DNA from: Mucilaginibacter sp. PAMC 26640
Lineage (GTDB): Bacteria; Bacteroidota; Bacteroidia; Sphingobacteriales; Sphingobacteriaceae
Direction: 5' to 3'
Assembly: GCA_001596135.1 (NCBI GenBank)
Contig: CP014773.1
Coordinates: 5,022,001 to 5,086,000 of the forward strand
DNA length: 64,000 bases
Position numbers and translations under genes: made by a program. The notes beneath the pieces are model-generated. The model saw only the letters and a program-made list of their open reading frames with translations, did not search any database and was not told the origin of the DNA. Positions 43,055 through 51,186 of the stretch are shown here, piece after piece. Within the stretch, counting starts at the first letter, position 1. Every line of letters starts with the position of its first letter.

Positions 43055-45607
43055 TTAATTAAAACCACCGCTTAAGCTTTGTGAGATGGTAAAGTGGATA
43101 TGCCCTTTGTTAGCATCTGGCTGGCCCGGTATTTTGTCAAAACCGTAACCGTAATCAAGCCCAAGTAAACCAAATATAGGTAAAAATATCCTTGCACCCA
43201 CACCTACCGAACGACGAACATTAAACGGATTTACCTGGCTAATATTATCCCATACGTTACCGCCTTCGGCAAATGCCAGCATGTAAATTGTTGCCGACTG
43301 GCTTGCAATAACCGGGTGCCTCAACTCGAATGTGAATTTGTCGTAAATAGCATTACCCTGGTTGGTATTGGCATTAAAGTTAGATCCTACCGGTACTACC
43401 GAGTAATTTTCGTAACCCCTCATACCAATGATATCGGTACCCTGTAAAAACTGGTAGCTCTGCATACCATCACCACCCAGCTTAAAGCGCTCGAACGGAG
43501 ATGGACCCACTTTGCTGTTGTACTGGCCAAGATAACCAAAACGGGTTTGTGTCATTAATATCAGTTTACCGGTAATTTTGGTGAACCACTGCGCATCAAA
43601 CTTCACTTTATAGTACTCTACAAAATGGTAGCGTTGCTCAGGTGTTATTACGTTATAATTTAATTTGTTAAATAACGAGTATGGTGGCGTTCCCTGCAGG
43701 GTTAACTTAATGTTTGAACCCGAAGTTGGATAAAGCGGAACATCCACCGAGTTACGGCTGAATTCCTGCGTTAACTTAATGTTGTAAGATGTACCATTGT
43801 TGAACAGGTAACCGCTGTAGTTATCCAGGTTGTAATGATCAAAGTTTAACGAGTAGTTTAACTGGAAGTAGTTATCCGGCCAGTTCAAGCGCTTACCCAA
43901 GGTTATACCCACACCATTGATGCGCAGATTATTGTAGTTAGGGCTAGTTTTTGGATAATACTGACCTGTAGAACTACCCTGTGTATAGGCTGACAATGCA
44001 AAGTAAATTGGCTTTTTACCGCCTAACCATGGCTCACTGAAGGTGAACGAAAAGTTTTGGTAGGTACGCCCGCTGGACTGACCTCTTAAGCTCAGTTTCT
44101 GGCCGTCACCTTTTGGCAATGGGCGGTATGCTTTGCTGTTAAATATATTACGTAAGGAGAAGTTGTTAAAGGTTAGCCCCAGGGTACCCACCAGCTGCCC
44201 GCCGCCGAAACCACCCGAAAGCTCGATCTGATCTGAAGGTTTTTCAACTACGTTGTACACCAAATCAACCGTACCATCTGCAGGGTTAATATTAGTTGGC
44301 CTCGGTTCGGTTTTTTGCTCGTCGAAATTACCCAGCTGGCCAATTTCACGCGCACTGCGGATCAATAGTTCCTTGCTAAACTTCTGGCCCGGCTTGGTGC
44401 GGATCTCCCGCATAACTACCTTATCGTTGGTAACATCGTTACCTTTTAATATAACCCGGCTAATGGTATACTGCGGCCCTTCATAAATCCTGATATCCAG
44501 ATCAACTGTATCGTTATGCACACGGGTTTGTACCGGATCAGCATTGAAAGTTAAATAACCATCGTTAAGATAAAGTGATGATACATCATCGTTATTGGGT
44601 GTTGGGCCGCTCAGGCGCTTGTTCAGCTCTTCTTCGCTAAATACCTGCCCTTTTTCTATTTGCAGCACACGGGTAAGTACTTCACCAGGGTACCTTGCGT
44701 TACCAGAGAATTTAATACCCCCAAAGTAATATTTGTGCCCTTCGTAAATCTTTAATTTAACATCAACAGTTTTGTCATCATGCCTTACCACACTATCGCT
44801 AACCAGCTCAGCATCGCGGTAGCCTTTATCCTGCATCTTTTCAACCAGGTTTTGCTTGTCTTCATCGTACTTATCCTGTTTGAATTTTTTCGATCCAAAA
44901 AGGTTGTACCAATGGCGGCGGCGGGTTTTGCTCAGGTATTTTCGTAATGCTGCCTGTGAAAAATCCTTGTTACCCTCAAAAGTAACATCATTGATCATCA
45001 CTTTCCGTTTCTTATCAACAGCAACATCCAATATAACGCTGTTGGCATCACCCGGATCTTTAGTTTGCTTAATATTTACGGTAGTGTATAAGTAACCCTT
45101 TTCGTGAAAATGCTTTTTGATAATCGCTGTGGTGGTACTTAGCAAATTCTCGTTTACTATTTTGCCGGTTTTATCGCTCAGCTTTTTAGTAACGTCTTCA
45201 ATTTCGCCTTTGCGGATACCTGTTAAATGCAGCCTTGATAAACGCGGGCGTTCCACAACGGCAATTTCCAGGTAAATGGTATCCATATTGATGCCGGTAA
45301 CATTTAAGTGAATGTCATCAAAAAGGCCTTGTTTGTACAGATCTTTTATCACGTTGGCGTTAGCCTCGCCCGGAAGATTGATCTTGTCGCCTTTATTTAA
45401 TTTAGATATCTGTAGCAATACATCTTTATCTAAATATTTAGCGCCACTAATGGATACACCACCAATAATATAGTCCTTAGGAGTAAGGTAGCTTAAACTA
45501 TCAGCCGGTATAGATTTTGTAAGCGTAGGGCGCCTTTGACCAGGTATTTGGGCAAGTGCCGCGGTGCCTATAAGAGAGAAAAGAATAGCAAAAAAAACTT
45601 TATTCAT
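43055..45607 (-). CDS. bamA: Outer-membrane protein assembly factor BamA
   Basis: 850 residues. A signal peptide (ending ALAQ) is followed by five POTRA domains (about residues 45-440; for example VNDVTFEGNKDFSQAALRKYL and GGIKFSGNARYPGEVLTRVL) and an Omp85 barrel (about 480-850), which includes GGQLVGTLGLTFNNFSLRNIF, the conserved barrel-lumen VGPSPFERFKLGGDGM region and a C-terminal strand. BamA inserts barrel proteins into the outer membrane. It lies 63 bases after uppS and 18 before ompH, a conserved order in the phylum. Confidence 0.97.
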   Translation of the reverse strand: MNKVFFAILFSLIGTAALAQIPGQRRPTLTKSIPADSLSYLTPKDYIIGGVSISGAKYLDKDVLLQISKLNKGDKINLPGEANANVIKDLYKQGLFDDIHLNVTGINMDTIYLEIAVVERPRLSRLHLTGIRKGEIEDVTKKLSDKTGKIVNENLLSTTTAIIKKHFHEKGYLYTTVNIKQTKDPGDANSVILDVAVDKKRKVMINDVTFEGNKDFSQAALRKYLSKTRRRHWYNLFGSKKFKQDKYDEDKQNLVEKMQDKGYRDAELVSDSVVRHDDKTVDVKLKIYEGHKYYFGGIKFSGNARYPGEVLTRVLQIEKGQVFSEEELNKRLSGPTPNNDDVSSLYLNDGYLTFNADPVQTRVHNDTVDLDIRIYEGPQYTISRVILKGNDVTNDKVVMREIRTKPGQKFSKELLIRSAREIGQLGNFDEQKTEPRPTNINPADGTVDLVYNVVEKPSDQIELSGGFGGGQLVGTLGLTFNNFSLRNIFNSKAYRPLPKGDGQKLSLRGQSSGRTYQNFSFTFSEPWLGGKKPIYFALSAYTQGSSTGQYYPKTSPNYNNLRINGVGITLGKRLNWPDNYFQLNYSLNFDHYNLDNYSGYLFNNGTSYNIKLTQEFSRNSVDVPLYPTSGSNIKLTLQGTPPYSLFNKLNYNVITPEQRYHFVEYYKVKFDAQWFTKITGKLILMTQTRFGYLGQYNSKVGPSPFERFKLGGDGMQSYQFLQGTDIIGMRGYENYSVVPVGSNFNANTNQGNAIYDKFTFELRHPVIASQSATIYMLAFAEGGNVWDNISQVNPFNVRRSVGVGARIFLPIFGLLGLDYGYGFDKIPGQPDANKGHIHFTISQSLSGGFN

Positions 45608-45670
45608 CCGAATATTTTAGTGGGCTAAAAATAATTTATACAGTTGTTAAAAAGTGTTAAAAGAAAAAAT

Positions 45671-46411
45671 TTAGTTTACCTGCTCGCTAGTCATCCCAAA
45701 ACGGCGTTCGCGTTTCTGGTAATCAAGTATGGCTTCAAACAGATCTTCGCGCCTGAAGTCGGGCCATAACTTGGTTGTAAAGTAAAGTTCGGCGTAGGCA
45801 ATTTGCCAAAGCAGGTAGTTACTTATACGGTATTCGCCGCTCGTTCTTATCAAAAGCTCGGGATTTGGCATACCGCCTGTGTATAAATTATCTTCAAACA
45901 TCGTTTCATCAATATCCTCGGGGTTCAGCTCTCCGCTTTGCACCCTGGTCGCCAATGCTTTGGCAGCATGTACAATTTCACGGCGCGAGCCATAGCTGAG
46001 TGCCAGTGTAAGTACAAGCCCTGTGTTTACTGATGTTTTACTTATTGCGTTGTTAAGTTCGCGAAAGCATTTGCCGGGAAGCTGATTCAGATCACCAATG
46101 GCTTTCAAGCGCACATTGTTATCCATCAGTTTATTAATCTCCTTATTAATGGTGCTGATCAAAAGCTCCATTATGGCGTTAACTTCAAATGTTGGGCGGC
46201 TCCAGTTTTCGGCACTGAAGGTGTAGAGGGTAAGGTATTCAATGCCCAGTTCTCCGGCACCTTCTACCACATCGCGTACAGATAGTACACCGTTATGATG
46301 GCCAAACACCCTTAATTTGCCTTTGCCTTTGGCCCATCGGCCATTGCCATCCATAATAACAGCTACGTGGCGCGGCAATCTTTGCAAATCGATCTGATCC
46401 TTATAACTCAT
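45671..46411 (-). CDS. uppS: Isoprenyl transferase (undecaprenyl diphosphate synthase)
   Basis: 246 residues. HVAVIMDGNGRWAKGKGKLR has the catalytic Asp and the diphosphate-binding stretch, LTLYTFSAENWSRP and LALSYGSRREIVHAAKAL follow, and the C-terminal LLIRTSGEYRISNYLLWQIAYAELYF binds isopentenyl diphosphate. It makes the lipid carrier for peptidoglycan and surface glycans. In this family the usual RTSGExRLSNF appears as RTSGEYRISNY. A perfect 10-bp inverted repeat lies 12 bases before the ATG in its leader. Confidence 0.96.
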   Translation of the reverse strand: MSYKDQIDLQRLPRHVAVIMDGNGRWAKGKGKLRVFGHHNGVLSVRDVVEGAGELGIEYLTLYTFSAENWSRPTFEVNAIMELLISTINKEINKLMDNNVRLKAIGDLNQLPGKCFRELNNAISKTSVNTGLVLTLALSYGSRREIVHAAKALATRVQSGELNPEDIDETMFEDNLYTGGMPNPELLIRTSGEYRISNYLLWQIAYAELYFTTKLWPDFRREDLFEAILDYQKRERRFGMTSEQVN

Positions 46412-46840
46412 TTTTAGCGGGGTTTAACAGCCAAAACCGGGCTGTTAAATTCAATAGCTTTGTTAAACAGTAAGTTGTTTGGGGCAAAGCTTTCAATAAC
46501 TTATGTGTCTTTTTTAAGGTGACAAAGGTAAAACTTACTTTGTATTATTTTAGTATGGAACGAAAAAGAAATAAATGTGGGGTTTACTAACGAAGAGGTA
46601 TACCCAAATGTTTCCGAAACGTGTATAAAATCGAATTTCTTTAAAATAGTTTGTGTGTTCAAGTTCCGAAATTGCTTTTGTTTTTGACATCGGAATAACA
46701 GCTTAATTAAACGGTTTTTAGATGATCAGCGATGGCCTTATGGATAGCTATGAAATAAAAAATAGAATTTATTTTAAGTAGAAATAGCCTGATGTCTGCA
46801 GACAATTCAAAAGAATTATCAAAGGTGTTTATTTGACAAT
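46412..46840. other. Intergenic region upstream of uppS
   Basis: About 430 bases without a gene. It contains an inverted repeat in the uppS leader (TTTAACAGCC / GGCTGTTAAA, 46423-46449) and a minus-strand -7 box TACCTTTG (46523-46530), which would give uppS-bamA a leader of about 105 bases. The remaining 300 bases are AT-rich and show nothing else. Confidence 0.5.
46423..46449 (-). promoter_or_regulatory. Hairpin in the uppS-bamA leader
   Basis: TTTAACAGCC (46423-46432) and GGCTGTTAAA (46440-46449) are perfect 10-bp arms around a 7-base loop, ending 12 bases before the uppS ATG. No T tract follows, so it is not a terminator; it could be an operator or a translation-control hairpin. Confidence 0.5.
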
Positions 46841-47272
46841 TTAGTTTTCGCCGCTGATCTTAACACCATCGCGTATGGCTGCTTCAAGGGTATGGAGATC
46901 TATATCTTCCAATTTTTTGAATTTGATGCAATAACCGGTTACACTGGCTTTACCTAACTGCTTCCCGTAGGTTTGAGTTAAATACGTTTTATCGGCAATG
47001 CCGAGGATATAGATCGAAATCCCGGTTGTGTTGGCACTCATCCCAATCTGGAAAAAGTCGCGCGTGGTTCCGTTAGCGTATTTAATGGTGTAGTTGCCAT
47101 AGCCGATACTAGGGTTGCTAACCGCTTTACCATCGCTGTTTGTCCCGTCATCAAACCGCAGCTTAGTTCCGGGCAATATTTGAGTGATAAGCCTATGCAG
47201 GTTTTCCATATCGGCACGTTTCGGTTCGGGTTGGCTGCCTATATAATCGTCAATTTGATCGGTTACGGTCAT
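46841..47272 (-). CDS. DUF1801 domain protein
   Basis: 143 residues fitting the DUF1801 fold, related to YdhG/frataxin-like proteins (from memory): an N-terminal helix (VTDQIDDYIGSQPEPKRADMENL), then LHRLITQILPGTKLRF, a GYGNYTIKYANG strand, and a C-terminal KKLEDIDLHTLEAAIRDGV helix. No active site is known. It is a single gene with untranscribed-looking gaps on both sides. Confidence 0.78.
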   Translation of the reverse strand: MTVTDQIDDYIGSQPEPKRADMENLHRLITQILPGTKLRFDDGTNSDGKAVSNPSIGYGNYTIKYANGTTRDFFQIGMSANTTGISIYILGIADKTYLTQTYGKQLGKASVTGYCIKFKKLEDIDLHTLEAAIRDGVKISGEN

Positions 47273-47407
47273 ATACTTTAGGTTTAAGATGTGGGTTTAT
47301 GTAAGCATTATAAACGGATACAATATCGTATTTAAACATGGTTTAGTCAAGCTGTTTCAAACTGCGCCCGTAAGTGCAAAGGCCGGCAGCCGATTGAAAA
47401 AATCATA

Positions 47408-47497
47408 TTTGCATGCCAAAGGTATCCCACCTGTACAGGTGTTGTACCTACAGCACAATATTTCTCTTGCTACCGACCTGTGACCCCGATGGGGTCA
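47408..47497. repeat. Cluster of four palindromic units (REP-like)
   Basis: Units are TTTGCATGCCAAA (47409-47421 approx.), CACCTGTACAGGTG (47428-47441, perfect 14-base palindrome), TTGTACCTACAGCACAA (47443-47459, imperfect) and TGACCCCGATGGGGTCA (47481-47497, perfect 7-bp arms). From memory GACCCC...GGGGTC units belong to dispersed intergenic repeats in Bacteroidota. Confidence 0.55.
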
Positions 47498-47649
47498 ACT
47501 CATCAGTAAACGACATTCAGCGAATTTTCATTTTCGATGCTTAAATCTTGATGGTAAAAAATGCCGAAGCTTTTCCGGGGCAAAGGATAACTTCATACCT
47601 TAATTATTGCGGCAATTTCAACTGGTCTTTGCCCGGACTAGCAGCGAAC

Positions 47650-47678
47650 AAAAAAAGCCGCAAGCCAAAGGCTGCGGC
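47650..47678 (-). terminator. Terminator after the ExbD-like gene
   Basis: GCCGCAAGCC and GGCTGCGGC (47657-47678) pair with one bulged A around an AAA loop; seven T follow on the minus strand. Confidence 0.85.
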
Positions 47679-47699
47679 GCTACGGTAATATGACAGGGT

Positions 47700-48221
47700 T
47701 TAGTAGGCTTGTTTATCCTTTAGCAGGCTGATGTCCTTCGCTCCGATGTCGGCGATAGCATATTGGCTCACATTGCTGATGTTTAACTCATCAAGCGTGT
47801 TCACCAGGTTTTCGTAAATGGAACTTTCGGCAGGTTTAATGATCACGAGCATGGTTTTGCCCGTAGTTTGCGATACGTAGGTACGGGTATTCATGATTGC
47901 ATGGCGCAAACCGTCTCTGGTGTAATTGGTCAATGTTGCTGCGATAATGGGTTTATCGGCCAAACCCAGGTAGTACATCGCCTGGTTATTTTCCCCAAGG
48001 CATATCGTCATCGTTCGTGATGCCGCCTCGCCACCCGGCTCATCCCCTACCGGCATGGTCAGATCCATTACCCGGGGTTTGCTAAGCGTGGTCGTCAGCA
48101 TAAAAAAAGTGATCAGCAGGAAGGCTAGATCAACCATTGCAGTAAGATCTACGCGAAGAGCCTTCTTTTGAGAGCGCACTTTGCTGCCTTGTTTTTCCGG
48201 GGAGGTGTTTAATTCGGCCAT
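47700..48221 (-). CDS. ExbD/TolR-family energy-transducing membrane protein, without partners
   Basis: About 173 residues from the ATG at 48221 (the frame start at 48245 adds eight unlikely residues). The N terminus is cytosolic and basic; one membrane helix, VDLTAMVDLAFLLITFFMLTTTL, has the conserved Asp of ExbD (AMVDLAFLL). A periplasmic domain ends in NVSQYAIADIG. With ExbB, ExbD uses the proton gradient to drive TonB or related machines. No exbB or tonB gene is next to it, and a terminator follows directly, so it acts with partners encoded elsewhere. Confidence 0.88.
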   Translation of the reverse strand: MAELNTSPEKQGSKVRSQKKALRVDLTAMVDLAFLLITFFMLTTTLSKPRVMDLTMPVGDEPGGEAASRTMTICLGENNQAMYYLGLADKPIIAATLTNYTRDGLRHAIMNTRTYVSQTTGKTMLVIIKPAESSIYENLVNTLDELNISNVSQYAIADIGAKDISLLKDKQAY

Positions 48222-48421
48222 GACTTTTGGTTTTAAGTGAAACAATTGATTTGATTACTCAACGTATAAAAATACAATATTATTTGTTAAAACCAAATTA
48301 TATTCTGTATATAATAATTATAGTAAAATATAATTATTAATAAATCCAATTTAACAGTCTCAATTTATGTTAGCCAAAGGAGTACCGATCTACAAGAACC
48401 CTCCGAGACCTATAAAATAAA

Positions 48422-48455
48422 ACGGGCCTGCGATTTTGCCGCAAGCCCGTCATTT
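48422..48455 (-). terminator. Terminator after the DUF1080 gene
   Basis: ACGGGC...TGCG and CGCA...GCCCGT (48422-48450) form a 10-bp stem with one mismatch; TTTTATTTT follows on the minus strand. Confidence 0.78.
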
Positions 48456-48475
48456 TACATTTAAACTAAATAGTA

Positions 48476-49219
48476 TTACAGTGCCTTCACCCTGATATTT
48501 TTAAAATAGGCCTTATGTCCATGATCCTGCAATGCAATGCGGCCAATCTGCGCTATCCCATATTCGGGATGGTCCTTCCATTTTCCTTTCGCTTTTTTAC
48601 TAAGCCAGTCATCACTCCAGGCGGTGAATTCCACAATTTTTTTGCCGTTTAACCAATGTTCTACATGCCCGCGGTTAAAAATGATCTTACTGCTATTCCA
48701 CTGGCCTACCGGCATTATTTTTTTATCACTATTGGGTACGGTCATCGCATAATCTGCGCCGGTTTTTTGCCACTCTTCCAAAATATCAGGCACCCAATTG
48801 ATGTCATCTATGATCTGGTACTCAGGGCCGGTTAAATAAGTGCCTGCATATTTGGGGTCTTCCACCACATGGTAAAGCACCCCACTATTACTCCCCTTAT
48901 CTATCTTCCATTGCCACTCCAGTTCAAAATTATCATACTGTGCATCGGTTACAATATCCCCGCCGGTATCCGTACCCTTGATACTGCCAAGGCAAACCAG
49001 CGCACCGTTTTCAACTTCCCAGTTTTTAACGAGGCTCTTTTTGTTATAACCATGCCAGCCCTGCAGGTCCTTCCCGTTAAAAAGGCTTACCCATTCGCTT
49101 TTTTTAGTCTGCGCCTTTTTAGTTGGGGCAGGCTTCATCGTTCTGGATGCAAAGGTTTGCGCACCGGCCAGGCAGGTTAATGCCGCCGCAAGGCTTAATA
49201 TGGTAATCGGATTTCTCAT
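48476..49219 (-). CDS. Exported DUF1080 protein (3-keto-disaccharide hydrolase-like)
   Basis: 247 residues: signal peptide, then a concanavalin-like beta-sandwich typical of DUF1080 (GWVSLFNGKDLQGWHGYN-type opening, NFELEWQWKIDKGSNSGVLYHV, EYQIIDD, GQWNSSKIIFNRGHVEHWLNGKKIVEF, and GRIALQDHGHKAYFKNIRV). Some members hydrolyse 3-keto-glycosides made by Gfo/Idh/MocA oxidoreductases (established for a few; inferred here). It starts 13 bases after the Tat-exported oxidoreductase, supporting a joint pathway. Confidence 0.9.
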   Translation of the reverse strand: MRNPITILSLAAALTCLAGAQTFASRTMKPAPTKKAQTKKSEWVSLFNGKDLQGWHGYNKKSLVKNWEVENGALVCLGSIKGTDTGGDIVTDAQYDNFELEWQWKIDKGSNSGVLYHVVEDPKYAGTYLTGPEYQIIDDINWVPDILEEWQKTGADYAMTVPNSDKKIMPVGQWNSSKIIFNRGHVEHWLNGKKIVEFTAWSDDWLSKKAKGKWKDHPEYGIAQIGRIALQDHGHKAYFKNIRVKAL

Positions 49220-49232
49220 TTATCTGTGAAGA

Positions 49233-50603
49233 TTAGGATTTGATCGTTTTCATTTTTTCAGGATCCCAAAACATCGGCGCATTCTTAAAATAACTATCGT
49301 TACAAAGCAGCGCAGGTGCCGCGGCACGATAGCCAAATATGGCATCTTCGGTTACCTTGCCACCATTGCGCACAGCGGTGATGAAGTTATTCATATGGTC
49401 ATACGGGCCACCCAGGTAACCTTTCTCGGCATCGTAGGTGATCTGCTCCGGCGGAAGCATCATTTTACGCCCCCCGGTAGCCTGCCCCATCTGTTTCATC
49501 TTCTCGATGTAAAACGGATCGGTGTTATCGATTGATTTGTTGCGTTTAAGGGTAACACTATCCCAGGTAATATCCATTGAGCCTTCGCTGCCTACTAATT
49601 TAAGGTAGGTGGTGCCACTGGTACCATCTACAAAGTTACAACGCAGTGATAAATTGAAGGCCGGGTGGGCCGCTGCTTTGGCATAATCAAATGTACCCAG
49701 TAAAACATCAGGTACTTCGCGGCCATCGTTCCAATAGCGTAACCCGCCCGAAGCATAGATCTTATTAGGACCCATAGACCCGGTTATGAAGTGCAGGCTG
49801 CTAAACAAATGCACAAATAAATCTCCCGCCATCCCTGTACCGTAGTCGGTATAGTTTCTCCAGCGGAAAAACCGTTTGCTATCAAACGGCCTTTTTGGCG
49901 CATTACTGATGTAAGTTTCCCAATCTACCGTTTGGGTTGATGCATCCTCGGGGATTGGATACTGCCAAACCTCCACCGCACCACGTCGCGCCCAAAAACC
50001 TTCGGCATAATTTAACTCGCCTATAGCACCACTCTTTAACAGTTCCCTGGCTTTTTCATTACCCAATGAAGAAACACCCTGGCTGCCTACCTGGAACACT
50101 TTGCCGGTTTCCTGCTGTGCCTTAATTACCGCAGGGCCTTCCATCACCGAGTGTACCATTGGTTTTTCACAGTAAACATGTTTACCGGCATGCATGGCAT
50201 CAACCGAGATTTGCTGGTGCCAATGATCTGGCGTGGCTATGATCACCGCATCAATATCCTTGCGGTTAAGAATTTCTTTGTAAACTTTAGTAGTGAAAAT
50301 ATCAGCGCCCCATTTGGATTTGGCATCTTTCAACCGGCCATCATACAAATCGCAAACCGCAACCAGCTTTACACCCGGTATTTGCAGGGCTGTATTCGTA
50401 TCAGATGTACCCATACCTCCGGCACCTATCAAGGCAATATTTACCTGGCTGTTTGCACCAATGCGGTTATATTCCTGCTTGAGATAGTGAAAACTGCCGA
50501 TATTATCGGCGGCGATCAAATTACTGCCAACGGTTGCGGCTACCGTTGTTGTAGCCAGCTTTTTAAGAAACCCTCTCCTCGAGGCTTCGTTATTTTCTTT
50601 CAT
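49233..50603 (-). CDS. Tat-exported Gfo/Idh/MocA-family oxidoreductase
   Basis: 456 residues. The N terminus has a twin-arginine signal (EASRRGFLKKLATTTVAATVG), so the folded enzyme with its cofactor should be exported. A Rossmann domain follows (VNIALIGAGGMGTSDTN, KLVAVCDLYDGR, DAVIIATPDHWHQQ and the family signature HVYCEKPMVHSV), then the C-terminal alpha/beta sheet domain with GTGMAGDLFVHLFSSLHFITG. Such enzymes oxidise or reduce sugars with NAD(P). Operon with the DUF1080 gene suggests periplasmic 3-keto-sugar metabolism (inference). Confidence 0.92.
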   Translation of the reverse strand: MKENNEASRRGFLKKLATTTVAATVGSNLIAADNIGSFHYLKQEYNRIGANSQVNIALIGAGGMGTSDTNTALQIPGVKLVAVCDLYDGRLKDAKSKWGADIFTTKVYKEILNRKDIDAVIIATPDHWHQQISVDAMHAGKHVYCEKPMVHSVMEGPAVIKAQQETGKVFQVGSQGVSSLGNEKARELLKSGAIGELNYAEGFWARRGAVEVWQYPIPEDASTQTVDWETYISNAPKRPFDSKRFFRWRNYTDYGTGMAGDLFVHLFSSLHFITGSMGPNKIYASGGLRYWNDGREVPDVLLGTFDYAKAAAHPAFNLSLRCNFVDGTSGTTYLKLVGSEGSMDITWDSVTLKRNKSIDNTDPFYIEKMKQMGQATGGRKMMLPPEQITYDAEKGYLGGPYDHMNNFITAVRNGGKVTEDAIFGYRAAAPALLCNDSYFKNAPMFWDPEKMKTIKS

Positions 50604-50909
50604 ATAGGATAAATTAGTCAGGTTTTAAGGTACGACTACCAGCAGGCAAGATATAAATTTATTTAAATAGTTCATAGCAGAACCGGTAGCGGCACAGCAG
50701 TGCGCCACAGGTACCGCTATTAATTATTTGCCTAAACGGGATGAATGGTTAGGCCGATCTTACAGGTTAAATCATCGCTCAGAAAACGCAACTTCAATTT
50801 TGTAGCAAGTATTAGAGCAACCCCGATGTAAAGCTACCAGCGACTATAAAAACTCAGGCATTGATCAGGAATATTGACCAGATTTATGTCCATTCTTCGG
50901 GCGTATTCG

Positions 50910-51110
50910 TGTTCCAAAAGTGTTTCAAAATGTTGTTCCATGTAGCTTTACAACACCTAGCTGTTTATTTTATAATACACTAAAGATAAACCACTTGCAA
51001 ATTTCACCTCAACAACAGGGATGTTCCAATCTGTTCCACCATAACTTCACAACTAACTGAATATCAGCGTAATTTGTATTCATGGTGTTCCACATTTCAA
51101 ATGTGGAACA
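50910..51110. promoter_or_regulatory. Six-site TGTTCCA cluster (candidate operator array)
   Basis: TGTTCCA occurs at 50910, 50934, 51022 and 51032 (the last pair exactly 10 bases apart). A perfect 12-bp-arm palindrome, TGTTCCACATTT-C-AAATGTGGAACA, sits at 51086-51110. Two further copies (TGGAACA at 55852 and 55865) lie upstream of the DUF885-like gene. Spacing by a helical turn and perfect dyad symmetry suggest a dimeric DNA-binding protein. Confidence 0.5.
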
Positions 51111-51140
51111 AGCTGCCCCAAATACCAATTACTATCCACA

Positions 51141-51170
51141 ATTGACTATGGTGTAAATGAGTTATCTTTG
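51141..51170 (+). promoter_or_regulatory. Promoter of menG-porT
   Basis: ATTG at 51141-51144 and TATCTTTG at 51163-51170 are 18 bases apart, a good Bacteroidota promoter; the ATG at 51187 would have a leader of about ten bases. Confidence 0.65.
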
Positions 51171-51186
51171 CCACCCATACAACACA

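Larger units (their letters stand above)
47273..47699. other. Intergenic region with a cluster of palindromes
   Basis: About 430 bases. 47408-47497 holds four palindromic units in a row (listed separately), and 47657-47678 is the terminator of the ExbD gene. A 64-codon frame crossing the palindromes (47289-47483) does not look like a gene. Confidence 0.5.
50604..51186. other. Intergenic region with repeated TGTTCCA sites upstream of menG
   Basis: About 580 bases. It has six TGTTCCA/TGGAACA copies (50910-51110), an 11-bp inverted pair TGTAAAGCTAC (50827-50837) / GTAGCTTTACA (50942-50952) and the menG promoter (51141-51170). No gene is visible. Confidence 0.55.

Noticed and set aside
47289..47483. 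64-codon plus-strand frame in the gap before the ExbD gene
   Set aside because: It runs through the palindrome cluster, so its reading is an accident of repeat sequence.
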